DNA from: an uncultured Muribaculaceae bacterium
GTDB lineage: Bacteria; Bacteroidota; Bacteroidia; Bacteroidales; Muribaculaceae
Assembly (NCBI GenBank): GCA_910578665.1
Contig: CAJTQU010000026.1
Coordinates: 1-27,347, forward strand
Direction: 5' to 3'
DNA length: 27,347 nucleotides
The notes below the pieces were generated by a model, which worked only from the letters and a program-made list of their open reading frames with translations, was not told the DNA's origin and searched no databases. Positions 7,495-16,413 of this stretch are shown here, one piece after another. Numbering within the stretch: position 1 is the stretch's first letter; each line of letters begins with the position of its first letter. The translations under genes and the position numbers were made by a program.

Positions 7495-8411
7495 AGCCTA
7501 CTCCTATGAAAACCAAGATTGTCTATGCTGTTATCAGCGGAACAGATGATTACTATCTTGAGCAACTAATCTTTAGTATTATGTCGCTTAAGCGATACAA
7601 TCCTACCGCCTATATTGAAGTAGTAACTGATGATGCAACTAAAAGAAGTCTTACGGAGTGGCGAGCCATTTTATGTCAGATGGTAGACTACTTAAATATT
7701 GTAGACATGCCACAGGGCTTTAATAAAATGAAACGTTCTCGATACATAAAGACAAATCTCAGGTTGCTTACCAAAGGTGATTATTTATTTTTGGACACCG
7801 ATACGGTTATTTGCGGCAGTTTAGCTTCTGTTGACGGGTTTAAAGGAGATTTAATGATGGTTGCAGACTGTAATGACAATCTTTATCTTCAAGACAACCT
7901 CATTATAAGCCGGTGTGACATAATAGGCTTTATGGATATGTCCGGAAAGTCTTATTACAATAGCGGAGTAATGCTGGTAAAAGATTCAGCGGTCTGTCAT
8001 GATTTTTACAGAGCCTGGTATTCAAATTGGCTTCAGTCTGTAGCAAGAGGAGTCAATCTAGACCAGCCGGCTCTTAATTTTACCAATCATCAGTTCGGTG
8101 ATGTTGTGCAGGAATTACCAGGCCGATGGAACTGTCAGGTTTTCTTTTATGGACTAAATTGTCTGTATAAATCAAATGTAATCCATTATGCCGGTGGAGG
8201 AAATAACGAACGCATGTTAGATATATATAGGACAATCCGGAACGATGGATATCATTCAAAAGTACTGGAAAAGTATATAAAGCACCCTCGTACATTGTTT
8301 TATATGTTTCTGACTTCCAATGATACAAATATAAAAAACCGTATTATGGTTTCATTGAATGTCAGATTTCATGCGCTCTATAAACTTATTAGTTATTTTT
8401 ACAACCATTAA
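7491..8411 (+). CDS. GT8-like glycosyltransferase
   Basis: The 306-residue protein has the signatures of retaining GT-A enzymes of family 8. It opens with KIVYAVISGTDDYYLEQLIFSIMSL, then shows RYIKTNLRLLTKGDYLFLDTDT with the metal-binding DTDT at residues 102-105, an NSGVMLVKD block (about 157), NLDQPALN (about 188) and a late IHYAGG histidine region (about 228). These are the usual donor-binding elements, so it should transfer a hexose-type sugar from a nucleotide donor. The start is the ATG in the ATGA overlap with wzx. ATGs at 7485 and 7506 are also open; a start at 7506 would remove five residues before the first strand. Confidence 0.8.
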   Translation: MKPTPMKTKIVYAVISGTDDYYLEQLIFSIMSLKRYNPTAYIEVVTDDATKRSLTEWRAILCQMVDYLNIVDMPQGFNKMKRSRYIKTNLRLLTKGDYLFLDTDTVICGSLASVDGFKGDLMMVADCNDNLYLQDNLIISRCDIIGFMDMSGKSYYNSGVMLVKDSAVCHDFYRAWYSNWLQSVARGVNLDQPALNFTNHQFGDVVQELPGRWNCQVFFYGLNCLYKSNVIHYAGGGNNERMLDIYRTIRNDGYHSKVLEKYIKHPRTLFYMFLTSNDTNIKNRIMVSLNVRFHALYKLISYFYNH

Positions 8412-8418
8412 TATCAAT

Positions 8419-9417
8419 ATGAATCTATCGTCAATATCTGCAGAAAACAGGACATATTACAAAGGTTTTGATGTACTTAAATTTGGTTTGGCAATTCTAA
8501 TAGTTGCTGCTCATACAAGATTGTTCGAAGAATTTCCTATATTTCACTATTACTTCGGTATCTTTTGCTCTTGCGCTATCCCTACATTCTTTGCGGTATC
8601 ATCATTCTTGTTTATGAAAAGGCTGTCGCTGGCTAATAACAAGGCTGATGCCAAGCGAGTACTTTTAAAGACGGTAAAGAGGTTGCTTTGCATTTTTGGC
8701 ATATGGTATTTGATTATGCTTCCAATGTCATATGCTCGTTTCTGGGAAACTGCAACGCTTAAAGAGTCAATATATGCACTTCTTTTTTCATGTTCATTCA
8801 ATGGCTATTGGTTTTTTAAGGCATTGATAATAAATACTATCATATTATATTTTTCCCGAAAAGACAAAGCATTGGCCTGTTTGAGTATTTTCTCTTTACT
8901 GGTTTACCTTTTCTGGGCATACAATTATCATTATCATTACATCAAATGGTCTATTAGCCCATATTATAGCTTTTATTATCACGTCTTTCCATTCTGTTTG
9001 GGAGCCTTGTATGCAAAGAAACAGTGGATGTTGAAATTTAGTGTGCCTGTACTTATTACGCTTTTTATTGCCTGTGTGATTTTGGCATCAATCAAAGAAT
9101 TGAACCCAGTTGGCCGCATTTTATATCCTGTAATATTGTTGCCGTTGTTTAGCCGTCTCCGGTTTGAGTATATTGCTACTGAAACATGCAGGAAGTTCCG
9201 ACAGTGGAGTATTCTCTTCTATGTAATGCAGTTTGTGCTTATATGGATGTATGATATAGCTGTATCAAACTATCTGACTGATTATGATGCTCTACGTTTT
9301 TTTGATTTCAGTATAGTCCGTTTCGGGCTTGTTACAATGCTACTATTCATATTCTCAAGAATATTCTTGTATTTTGAGGAAACAAAAAATATCAGTTACT
9401 TGAAATATATACATTAG
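8419..9417 (+). CDS. Acyltransferase 3 family membrane protein
   Basis: A 332-residue integral membrane protein with about ten hydrophobic helices. It begins TYYKGFDVLKFGLAILIVAAHTRLF, with the family's conserved histidine at residue 32. Next comes an RxxR-like helix end and a long run of helices up to the C-terminus. AT3 proteins transfer acetyl or other short acyl groups from the cytoplasmic side to sugars, so this would O-acylate the repeat unit. The start is the ATG at 8419, seven bases after the GT8-like stop. An upstream start at 8359 is open but would overlap that gene by more than 50 bases and add an unrelated segment. Confidence 0.82.
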   Translation: MNLSSISAENRTYYKGFDVLKFGLAILIVAAHTRLFEEFPIFHYYFGIFCSCAIPTFFAVSSFLFMKRLSLANNKADAKRVLLKTVKRLLCIFGIWYLIMLPMSYARFWETATLKESIYALLFSCSFNGYWFFKALIINTIILYFSRKDKALACLSIFSLLVYLFWAYNYHYHYIKWSISPYYSFYYHVFPFCLGALYAKKQWMLKFSVPVLITLFIACVILASIKELNPVGRILYPVILLPLFSRLRFEYIATETCRKFRQWSILFYVMQFVLIWMYDIAVSNYLTDYDALRFFDFSIVRFGLVTMLLFIFSRIFLYFEETKNISYLKYIH

Positions 9418-9433
9418 TGAATCAGTATTGGCC

Positions 9434-10591
9434 ATGCGGAAAAAAAAATTAGCCATATTTGCAGAAAAACTATATGGAGGGGGCGTGGAGCGGATTCTTC
9501 AGACTGTACTTCGTAATCTTGATTATAATAAATATGATGTAAGCCTGTATTCGAGTCATGCCGAAGACATAGATCCAGCGTTTTACCCGGTAAATTTGAA
9601 AAACACGAGTTATTTCTCGTCAACCGGAGTCAACGCGACCAAATTAAGTCGGTTGACAACGAAAATAATTAATAAAATTAAGCTGCTTATATATTACCAT
9701 TGCCCTTCGAGTGTGTTTTACAAGTTATTTATACGCAGGAGGTTTGATATAAGTATTGCATTTTTGGAGGGTTATGCCACACGGATAGTTAGCGGCGCAC
9801 ATCGCAACACCAAAAAGATAGCCTGGTTACACACCGATATAATCAATTATCATTGGACTAATGTGGCATTTCGTAGCTCCGATGAAGAAAAGTCTTGTTA
9901 TCAACAGTTCTCTAAAATTGTCTGTGTAGCAGAAAGCGTGAAATCTCAAGCCGACAAATATCTTAATACAGAAAGAAGTACAACGGTTATATATAATCCG
10001 ATAGATAGAGAGCGGTTGCTTGAATTAGCGGAGGAAAGAGTTGATGATGCTGAAGGGCTGAAAAAGTATAAGACACAACTACTTATTGTCGGGACCCTGA
10101 ATAAGAATAAAGGTCAGTTAAGACTTTTGCATGCCTTGGCAGAATTGTTGAAAAAAGATTCAGAAATAGGTTTATGGATAGTAGGAGATGGCGAGTATCG
10201 TAACTTGATACAAGAAACCATTGCAGAACTTAAACTCAAAGACCATGTGGCCTTGTTAGGGTTTCAGAAAAATCCATATCCGTTTTATAAGAAGTGTGAT
10301 ATCTATGTTTGCGCTTCTTATGCCGAAGGATTCAACACAGCCATCACTGAGGCTTTGATATTTGGGAAACCTGTTGTTGCCACTCTTTGCTCAGGAGTGG
10401 AAGAACAGCTCGGCCGTGGTTGTGAGTACGGACTTATAGCTAATAATGATGATGAATGTCTGTACAAGCGTATAGAACAGATGCTCAACCCTCAAACCTT
10501 GGCATATTATCGCCAAAAGAGCGAAGAACGAGGCCAGAGATTCTGTATATCCGAAAGTATGAAAAAAATCGATGCCTTATTGCAAATATGA
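9434..10591 (+). CDS. Family 4 glycosyltransferase
   Basis: A 385-residue retaining GT-B enzyme. The N-terminal Rossmann domain has KLAIFAEKLYGGGVERILQ, with the glycine-rich loop near residues 15-18. The C-terminal donor-binding domain begins with LLIVGTLNKNKGQ (about 216-228) and includes IVGDGEYR. The EX7E motif is at residues 298 and 306 (EGFNTAITE), followed by ALIFGKPVV. Such enzymes add a sugar to the lipid-linked oligosaccharide at the inner membrane. An AWLHTDI segment (about 130-136) resembles the acceptor-side motif of a second GT4 in the locus (13456), so the two may be related. The start is the ATG at 9434; a TTG two codons earlier is less likely. Confidence 0.87.
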   Translation: MRKKKLAIFAEKLYGGGVERILQTVLRNLDYNKYDVSLYSSHAEDIDPAFYPVNLKNTSYFSSTGVNATKLSRLTTKIINKIKLLIYYHCPSSVFYKLFIRRRFDISIAFLEGYATRIVSGAHRNTKKIAWLHTDIINYHWTNVAFRSSDEEKSCYQQFSKIVCVAESVKSQADKYLNTERSTTVIYNPIDRERLLELAEERVDDAEGLKKYKTQLLIVGTLNKNKGQLRLLHALAELLKKDSEIGLWIVGDGEYRNLIQETIAELKLKDHVALLGFQKNPYPFYKKCDIYVCASYAEGFNTAITEALIFGKPVVATLCSGVEEQLGRGCEYGLIANNDDECLYKRIEQMLNPQTLAYYRQKSEERGQRFCISESMKKIDALLQI

Positions 10592-11568
10592 TAAGCATTA
10601 TAGTTCCTGTTTATAATTCAGCAGACTACCTTGAAGACTGTATTGAATCTATTTACCGACAACTTTATCCCGATTGGGAGTGTATTCTGATTGATGACGG
10701 CTCATCGGACGGAAGCGCAAGAATCTGTGATGCCTGGACAAAAATCGACAGGCGTTTCAGAGTATTTCATCAACTTAATTCAGGTGTTTCTACAGCAAGA
10801 AACACCGGTATTAAATATGCATTGGGGGAGTATATTACCTTCATAGATAGTGATGATTGGGTTGACGATAATTATCTGTCTGCATTGATTGCAACCGGGG
10901 GTGAAAGTGATTTAATAGTTTCCGGAATCATAGACTGCTATGCAGATGGACGGTCAGTGGTATGTAAACCCTGTACATCGGCAGTCATTGATATTATCCC
11001 TCAATTTGTTGATGTACTTACTGATTTACTGAAAAAGAATCTCTTATATGGTCCGACAAATAAGCTATATAAATCGGATATAATACGAAAACACAATATC
11101 GGTTTCCCTATAGATTGCTCTTTGGGAGAAGACTTGGTGTTTAATTTTACGTATCTTGATTACGTACGCACTATTGAAACAGTATCGGAGGCTCACTATA
11201 ACTATAGAAAAATACCGTCAGGCTCGCTTTCAACAAAAGTATCCTACGATAAATTTAAAAACGATTATCATCACTGGCAACTAAGATTTAATTTTTTTAA
11301 AAATAAAAATTTATTGACGGATAGTTCCAAGGCGGTACTTATGAAATTGTTATGGGGGGTATTATATGACGGAATATTCAGATACGAAAGCTTAGGATAT
11401 CCATCTATACAATATCTGAAATTTCTGAATAAAATTCAAGAAATAGATTTACTCCAGGAGTATACATCAGTATTTAATTGTTCTCCGTGGATAAAACACG
11501 CCATATTAAATAGACGTTATCTGATTCTGTTCATGTATTTTCATTTTCAAAGGTTATTTAGGATTTAA
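10588..11568 (+). CDS. Family 2 glycosyltransferase
   Basis: A 326-residue GT-A enzyme. It begins MISIIVPVYNSADYLEDCIES, with IDDGSSDGS (about residues 35-43), NSGVSTARNTG (64-74) and the metal-binding DSDD (87-90). The GEDLVFN block (about 190) corresponds to the conserved ED general-base region of GT2 enzymes. The ATG start overlaps the previous stop as ATGA (10588-10591), implying coupled translation. The donor sugar cannot be told. Confidence 0.87.
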   Translation: MISIIVPVYNSADYLEDCIESIYRQLYPDWECILIDDGSSDGSARICDAWTKIDRRFRVFHQLNSGVSTARNTGIKYALGEYITFIDSDDWVDDNYLSALIATGGESDLIVSGIIDCYADGRSVVCKPCTSAVIDIIPQFVDVLTDLLKKNLLYGPTNKLYKSDIIRKHNIGFPIDCSLGEDLVFNFTYLDYVRTIETVSEAHYNYRKIPSGSLSTKVSYDKFKNDYHHWQLRFNFFKNKNLLTDSSKAVLMKLLWGVLYDGIFRYESLGYPSIQYLKFLNKIQEIDLLQEYTSVFNCSPWIKHAILNRRYLILFMYFHFQRLFRI

Positions 11569-11583
11569 ATAAACGCAGGACTT

Positions 11584-13431
11584 ATGAGCACTAACACCAA
11601 CGAAGTCGACATATCTAAAATCAAACTCATAATCTGGGATCTTGATGAAACATTCTGGGAAGGGACACTTTCGGAAGGAGGTTTAACAGCCTGTAATAAT
11701 ATTGAGCTGGTAAAACGGCTCTCATACGACGGGATTATCAACAGCGTATGCTCCAAGAATGACTATCCCAAAGCTGAAAAAGCATTGATAGATCTAGGTA
11801 TTAATGACTTTTTCGTGTTTAAATCAATCGACTGGACTCCCAAAGGACCAAGAATAAAGCAATTAATCAAAGACATGGGCCTTCGGCCTACAAACGTATT
11901 GTTCATTGATGACAATATCGTCAATCTTCATGAAGCAAGACACTATAACGAAGGCCTGATGATAGCTGAACCAGATATAATACCGCAACTTAATGCTTTT
12001 CTTAAAGCAGCCGATCCTAAGGATCCCACATTGAAACGTTTGGGACAATACAAAGTAATGCAGGCCAAACAAGAGAGCCGTTCGGAATTTGATGATAATC
12101 TATCGTTCTTATATTCGACCCAGACCCAAGTCACAATTTCTTATGACTGCGAGACTGAAATTCAACGTATATTTGAATTGATACACCGCACTAATCAATT
12201 GAATTTTACCAAAGAGAGAATCTCTATGGAAGAACTTCGAGAATTGATAGCCAATAAGGATATTAAAAAAGGATATGTGTCGGTCAAAGACAAGTTCGGG
12301 GATTATGGTATAGTCGGTTTTTTTGCAGTAGAAAATAACAAACTGATACACTTTCTTTTCTCATGTCGCACAATAGGTCAGGGTGTCGAACAATATGTAT
12401 ATGCCCAGCTTGGCTATCCGGAATTGACAATCAATGGCGATGTCGTTTCCAAAGTATCGGAAGCACCGGCTCCTGACTGGATAAACGCTAACTGCAATCT
12501 TGACAATCCAACACAAAAAATTAATTCAGACTCTAAGATTGTATTTAAGGGCGCATGTGATCTCTCTTGTATGTCTGAATATATAGTTTCAGGAAGCATA
12601 GTTGAGGAATTTACATATATGGGTCTTGAACGCAGAAATAATATTGAACACCACAATCATTCTGTGAACTATTTGGGTTGGCGTTCATTAAGCGACGATG
12701 CCCGGCAGAGATTGGTGGACGATCTTGTATTCAATGATAAGGATATGTTTGAGACACATATGTTTGATGACAATGTTACTTTACTCATCGTATCTACAAT
12801 GATAGAACCTAATCTAGGTATTTATCGGAATAAGAATACAGGAGAGAAAATAGCGTTTGGTGAATATATACATCCGCTTACTGACAAGAACCTGTGGCCT
12901 GATTTCATCAATAATAATTTCTATACTGCCGACAACCGTTTTTCTCTGGAATGGCTTGAGTGGTTTGGGAATAATTACGAGTTTCTTGGCGCGTTATCGC
13001 CTGTTGAAATTTGTCAGAATGCCAAACGATTACTTGAGATTCTCCCGAAAAGCACATCCGTTGCATATATCCTCGGCCCTGAGATTCCTTTTGACGGAGA
13101 AACAAATTCCAATTATTTCGGGCGAGAGAAAGTATATTCTGAAATCAACAGGCTATTCAGAGAACTTCACGCCGCCAATCCTAGAGTACTTCTGATAGAT
13201 GTAAACCGCTGGGTTAAAAAACAATCAGCATTTACTAACAATATCAATCATTGGCAACGACAGATATACTATAATATGGCTAATTGTGTCAATGATTTTA
13301 TTTATGAACTCACCGGAGCAAAATTAACCACTAAGTCAGGCGCTTATCTTCTTCAACGAAAGTTCGCTGATAGAGTCGCAAAAACAGGCCTCTTTAAAAC
13401 TAAGTTATGGCGTAAGTTTAGAAACTTATAA
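11584..13431 (+). CDS. FkbH-like HAD-IIIC protein with GNAT-like and SGNH-like domains
   Basis: This 615-residue protein has three parts. Residues 14-145 are a HAD-IIIC phosphatase domain, with nucleophile motif DLDET at 19-23 and motif FIDD at 107-110. Residues about 165-295 resemble the acyltransferase-like (GNAT) domain of FkbH proteins, with HRTNQLNFT (201-209) and DKFGDYGIVG (236-245). Residues about 318-600 look like an SGNH/GDSL hydrolase-type domain, with a GACDLS block (323-328) carrying a candidate serine and a NINHW block near residue 558 carrying a candidate histidine. This third assignment is weaker. FkbH enzymes take 1,3-bisphosphoglycerate, dephosphorylate it and load glyceryl on an acyl carrier protein. 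No carrier-protein gene is nearby, so the chemistry here may differ; a glyceryl- or lactyl-type decoration of the glycan is possible. Confidence 0.8.
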   Translation: MSTNTNEVDISKIKLIIWDLDETFWEGTLSEGGLTACNNIELVKRLSYDGIINSVCSKNDYPKAEKALIDLGINDFFVFKSIDWTPKGPRIKQLIKDMGLRPTNVLFIDDNIVNLHEARHYNEGLMIAEPDIIPQLNAFLKAADPKDPTLKRLGQYKVMQAKQESRSEFDDNLSFLYSTQTQVTISYDCETEIQRIFELIHRTNQLNFTKERISMEELRELIANKDIKKGYVSVKDKFGDYGIVGFFAVENNKLIHFLFSCRTIGQGVEQYVYAQLGYPELTINGDVVSKVSEAPAPDWINANCNLDNPTQKINSDSKIVFKGACDLSCMSEYIVSGSIVEEFTYMGLERRNNIEHHNHSVNYLGWRSLSDDARQRLVDDLVFNDKDMFETHMFDDNVTLLIVSTMIEPNLGIYRNKNTGEKIAFGEYIHPLTDKNLWPDFINNNFYTADNRFSLEWLEWFGNNYEFLGALSPVEICQNAKRLLEILPKSTSVAYILGPEIPFDGETNSNYFGREKVYSEINRLFRELHAANPRVLLIDVNRWVKKQSAFTNNINHWQRQIYYNMANCVNDFIYELTGAKLTTKSGAYLLQRKFADRVAKTGLFKTKLWRKFRNL

Positions 13432-13455
13432 GTTGATTGTCCAATACCTTATAAT

Positions 13456-14658
13456 ATGGCTAAGCCTCGCATTATCATTCTTATGCATTATCTTGAGCTT
13501 GGAGGAGCAGAAATGGCTCTTATCGGGCTACTATGCGCACTTGATCCAAGTAGGGTTGACGTGGACTTGTTCATCTATAGCCATCAAGGTCCCTTGATGA
13601 AGTTTATACCAAAATGGGTTAATCTTTTACCGGAAGATCCCGCATATTCCGTCGTAGAGAGACCTATAGTAGAGACGATTAAAAAAAAGCAGTACAAGGT
13701 TGCACTCGGACGGTTAATTGCTAAAGCTAAACATAAACTGTTTGTTAATTATGCAAAAATTGAAGGAGAGGATGCTTCGTTATATTCATTCATAGGTCAT
13801 TGTCTCTCAGATGTTTTACCAAACATTTCGAGTAATGTTGAATATGATTTATGTATAAGTTTTTTGACACCGCATGACTTTGGATGGCACAAGGTCAGGG
13901 CGAAAAGAAGAATTGCTTGGATTCATACAGATTATTCTCAAATGTTTGTGAATAGGTCTTTGGAATTGAATGTATGGGGGGCATACGATGCTATTGCTTC
14001 TATTTCCGATGAGGTGACACATTCTTTTGTAAAGGCATTTCCATCATTAGAGTCAAGAGTTATAGCAATAGAAAATATATTGCCTGAATCATATGTGAGA
14101 GCTCGGGCGGATGAATTTAATGTATCTGAAGAAATGACCGGAAAAGTGCGGTTGTTGTCAATTGGACGTTTCTGTGCGGCAAAGAATTATGATAATGTCC
14201 CTTATATTGCTCGTTATATGGTTAAATTAGGCATTCAAGATTTAAAATGGTATATCATAGGTTTTGGTGGTGATGAAGCTCTTATTAGAACAAAAATCAA
14301 AGAAACCGGAATGGAAGACCATGTTGTTCTGCTCGGAAAGAAAGAAAATCCTTATCCTTATATAAAGGCTTGTGATATTTATGTTCAGCCGTCTCGTTAT
14401 GAGGGCAAGTCGATCACTGTTCGCGAGGCTCAGATACTCTGCAAGCCTGTGGCTGTGACCGCTTATCCTACGGCTCCTAGCCAGATTAAGAATGGCGTTG
14501 ATGGCGTTATTGTACCTCTTGGTAACGAAGGGTGTGCCCGAGGCTTGGCCGAATTTATCGCCGACACCGCTACGCAGTCACGCATAGTCGAATACCTCCG
14601 CACCCACGATTACGCCAACATCTCCGAAGTCGAAAAAATCTACAACATAATAAGATGA
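13456..14658 (+). CDS. Family 4 glycosyltransferase
   Basis: A 400-residue GT-B enzyme. The N-terminal glycine loop LELGGAEMALIGL lies at residues 13-25, and AWIHTDY (154-160) resembles the first GT4 of the locus. The C-terminal domain begins with LLSIGRFCAAKNYDNVP (233-249) and includes IIGFGGDEALI. The EX7E motif is at residues 316 and 324 (EGKSITVRE), followed by KPVAVTAYPTAPSQI. It should transfer a nucleotide-activated sugar with retention. The stop overlaps the next gene's start as ATGA (14655-14658). A short run of six Gs occurs at 13976-13981. Confidence 0.88.
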   Translation: MAKPRIIILMHYLELGGAEMALIGLLCALDPSRVDVDLFIYSHQGPLMKFIPKWVNLLPEDPAYSVVERPIVETIKKKQYKVALGRLIAKAKHKLFVNYAKIEGEDASLYSFIGHCLSDVLPNISSNVEYDLCISFLTPHDFGWHKVRAKRRIAWIHTDYSQMFVNRSLELNVWGAYDAIASISDEVTHSFVKAFPSLESRVIAIENILPESYVRARADEFNVSEEMTGKVRLLSIGRFCAAKNYDNVPYIARYMVKLGIQDLKWYIIGFGGDEALIRTKIKETGMEDHVVLLGKKENPYPYIKACDIYVQPSRYEGKSITVREAQILCKPVAVTAYPTAPSQIKNGVDGVIVPLGNEGCARGLAEFIADTATQSRIVEYLRTHDYANISEVEKIYNIIR

Positions 14659-15667
14659 ACCAACGTGACACCGCGCTCGACATAATCCGCCTTCTGGCCT
14701 GCTTCATGGTGGTGCTGATGCATTCTCCTATGCCTCTGGTAAATGCCAATGGTCCGTTTCTGGCAGCAATGAGCTATTTTATGGCACCATGTATCGGCTT
14801 GTTCTTCATGGTCAGCGGTGCACTACTGCTACCCGTAAAAACTGATTACTTTACATTCCTGCGCCGCCGCTTTGGAAAAATCTCCCCCCTACAGTCGTTT
14901 GGAGCCTGATTTACATAGTATTACGTCTGTACTACAGCGAATCGGAAATAGATATTTTGCAAGCAATAGTATCAATACCATTCTCTGTTCAAGGTGAAGG
15001 GGTGCTGTGGTTCATGTATACTTTGTGTGGCCTTTACCTGCTTGCTCCAATACTCGGTGGCTGGCTCGACCGGGCAACTAAACGAGAGGTAGAGTTTGTG
15101 ATCCTGCTTTGGGCCGTAACGCTTTGCTATCCGCTTCTGAAGCTGTGGTTTAATATAAACGACTCCGATGCCGGTATGCTGTACTACTTCAACGGCTATG
15201 CCGGATATTTCCTACTTGGCTATTACCTGAAGCGCTATTCCGGAAGCATATCAGCATGGATCAGTGGCGGCATAGCTCTTACAGGAGCAGTACTGCTCTT
15301 TGCCACAAAAAAATATGGAATCAATCTCGACTTCTACAGCGTGTTTTGGTATCTGTCGATCTTTGTGTCCGCGCTGTGTGCTCTCTTGTGGACAATCATA
15401 TCCAAAGCTGTAAATGAAATGAATTTTAGCGATAATGCCGCAAGGCAAATTTCACTTATGGCGAATCTATCCTTTGGTGTATATCTTGTCCACATACTTG
15501 TGATGCGCTACTGGTTGTGGCGTCAGGAGTGGATTCTTAGTATATCAAATTATATATATCAAACCATAGTCATAGCAGTTCTGGCCATCACGGTTTCTAT
15601 TGCTCTTTGATTGATTATAGCGAAATCACCTGTTGGCAATTATCTGATAGGTTATAGGATTAAATAA
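14655..15667 (+). pseudogene. Acyltransferase 3 family protein, frameshifted and stop-interrupted
   Basis: A second AT3 O-acyltransferase, broken twice. It starts at ATG 14655 (overlapping the previous stop) with TALDIIRLLACFMVVLMHSP, which carries the family histidine at residue 23. The frame holds to FGKISP at 14889, where a run of six Cs (14884-14889) shifts it by one base and it stops at 14909. Restoring one C gives KISPPTVVWSLIYIVLRLYYS and continues in the frame that is open from 14891 to 15610. That frame ends at a TGA (15608-15610), but the same frame continues after it as LIIAKSPVGNYLIGYRIK to a TAA at 15665-15667, only two bases before the next gene. This matches the usual AT3 C-terminal end, so the TGA looks like a nonsense mutation (for example from TGG). 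Two lesions favour real decay over sequencing error. Confidence 0.85.
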
Positions 15668-15669
15668 AA

Positions 15670-16413
15670 ATGATACCCAAGAAAATACATTACTGCTGGT
15701 TCGGGCGTAATACTCTGCCTGAATCCGCACTAAAGTGCATCGCTTCGTGGCGTAAGTTTTTTCCTGACTACGAAATCATAGAGTGGAATGAAGATAATTT
15801 TGACGTAAATATGATCCCGTATACCGCACAGGCGTACAAGGCAAAGAAATATGCCTTTGTTAGTGACTATGCGCGTTTCAAGATACTTTATGAACAAGGT
15901 GGACTCTATTTTGATACAGACGTGGAGGTGATCAAATCCATGATTGATATCGTTGAACGCGGTCCCTTTATGGGTTTTGAGATAAATCCTGGGACTGATA
16001 GAAAGTATGGAGCAGTAAATCCCGGTGTTGGAATTGGAGCTGTGAAAGGATTAGACCTTTATAAATCAATACTTGATTATTATGCGCAGTTAAGTTTTTT
16101 GAGGCCCGACGGAAGCTATAATACAACGGATGCAGTTGTGAATATCACGACTCGTGAACTTGTAAAGTCCCAATTAAAAAACATTTCTGGTATACAAGAA
16201 GTTTCAGGTATAACTATTTATCCTGCAGATTATTTTAATCCATTTAACGATGTAACCGGCCGTCTAAATAAAACCCCGAATACTCGTACAATACATTGGT
16301 TTACAAAAACATGGATGAATGTAAGCCCCTGGCGACAATGGCTTTCGCGTTTCGTACATCGTGTATTTGGCGTAGATGTATTCTCTAAATGTCATAGTAT
16401 TATAAAGAAATGA
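15670..16413 (+). CDS. GT32-type glycosyltransferase
   Basis: The 247-residue protein matches capsular GT32 (Gly_transf_sug) enzymes. It begins MIPKKIHYCWFGRN, then ALKCIASWRKFFPDYEIIEWN (20-40), AKKYAFVSDYARFKILYEQGG (58-78) and YFDTDVEVI with the DxD metal site DTD at 82-84. The family transfers hexoses with retention. The basic, aromatic C-terminal part (about 205-247) may be peripheral to the membrane. Its start lies two bases after the restored end of the acyltransferase remnant, and its stop overlaps wzy as ATGA (16410-16413). Confidence 0.88.
   Translation: MIPKKIHYCWFGRNTLPESALKCIASWRKFFPDYEIIEWNEDNFDVNMIPYTAQAYKAKKYAFVSDYARFKILYEQGGLYFDTDVEVIKSMIDIVERGPFMGFEINPGTDRKYGAVNPGVGIGAVKGLDLYKSILDYYAQLSFLRPDGSYNTTDAVVNITTRELVKSQLKNISGIQEVSGITIYPADYFNPFNDVTGRLNKTPNTRTIHWFTKTWMNVSPWRQWLSRFVHRVFGVDVFSKCHSIIKK

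Noticed and set aside
12857..13195. Plus-strand alternative frame inside the FkbH-like gene
   Set aside because: Overlapped fully by the real gene, which keeps its domain pattern in the other frame.
14957..15610. A separate, complete short acyltransferase gene
   Set aside because: It lacks the N-terminal helices and catalytic histidine that lie in the preceding frame. The two halves join with one base, so it is the second part of a broken gene.
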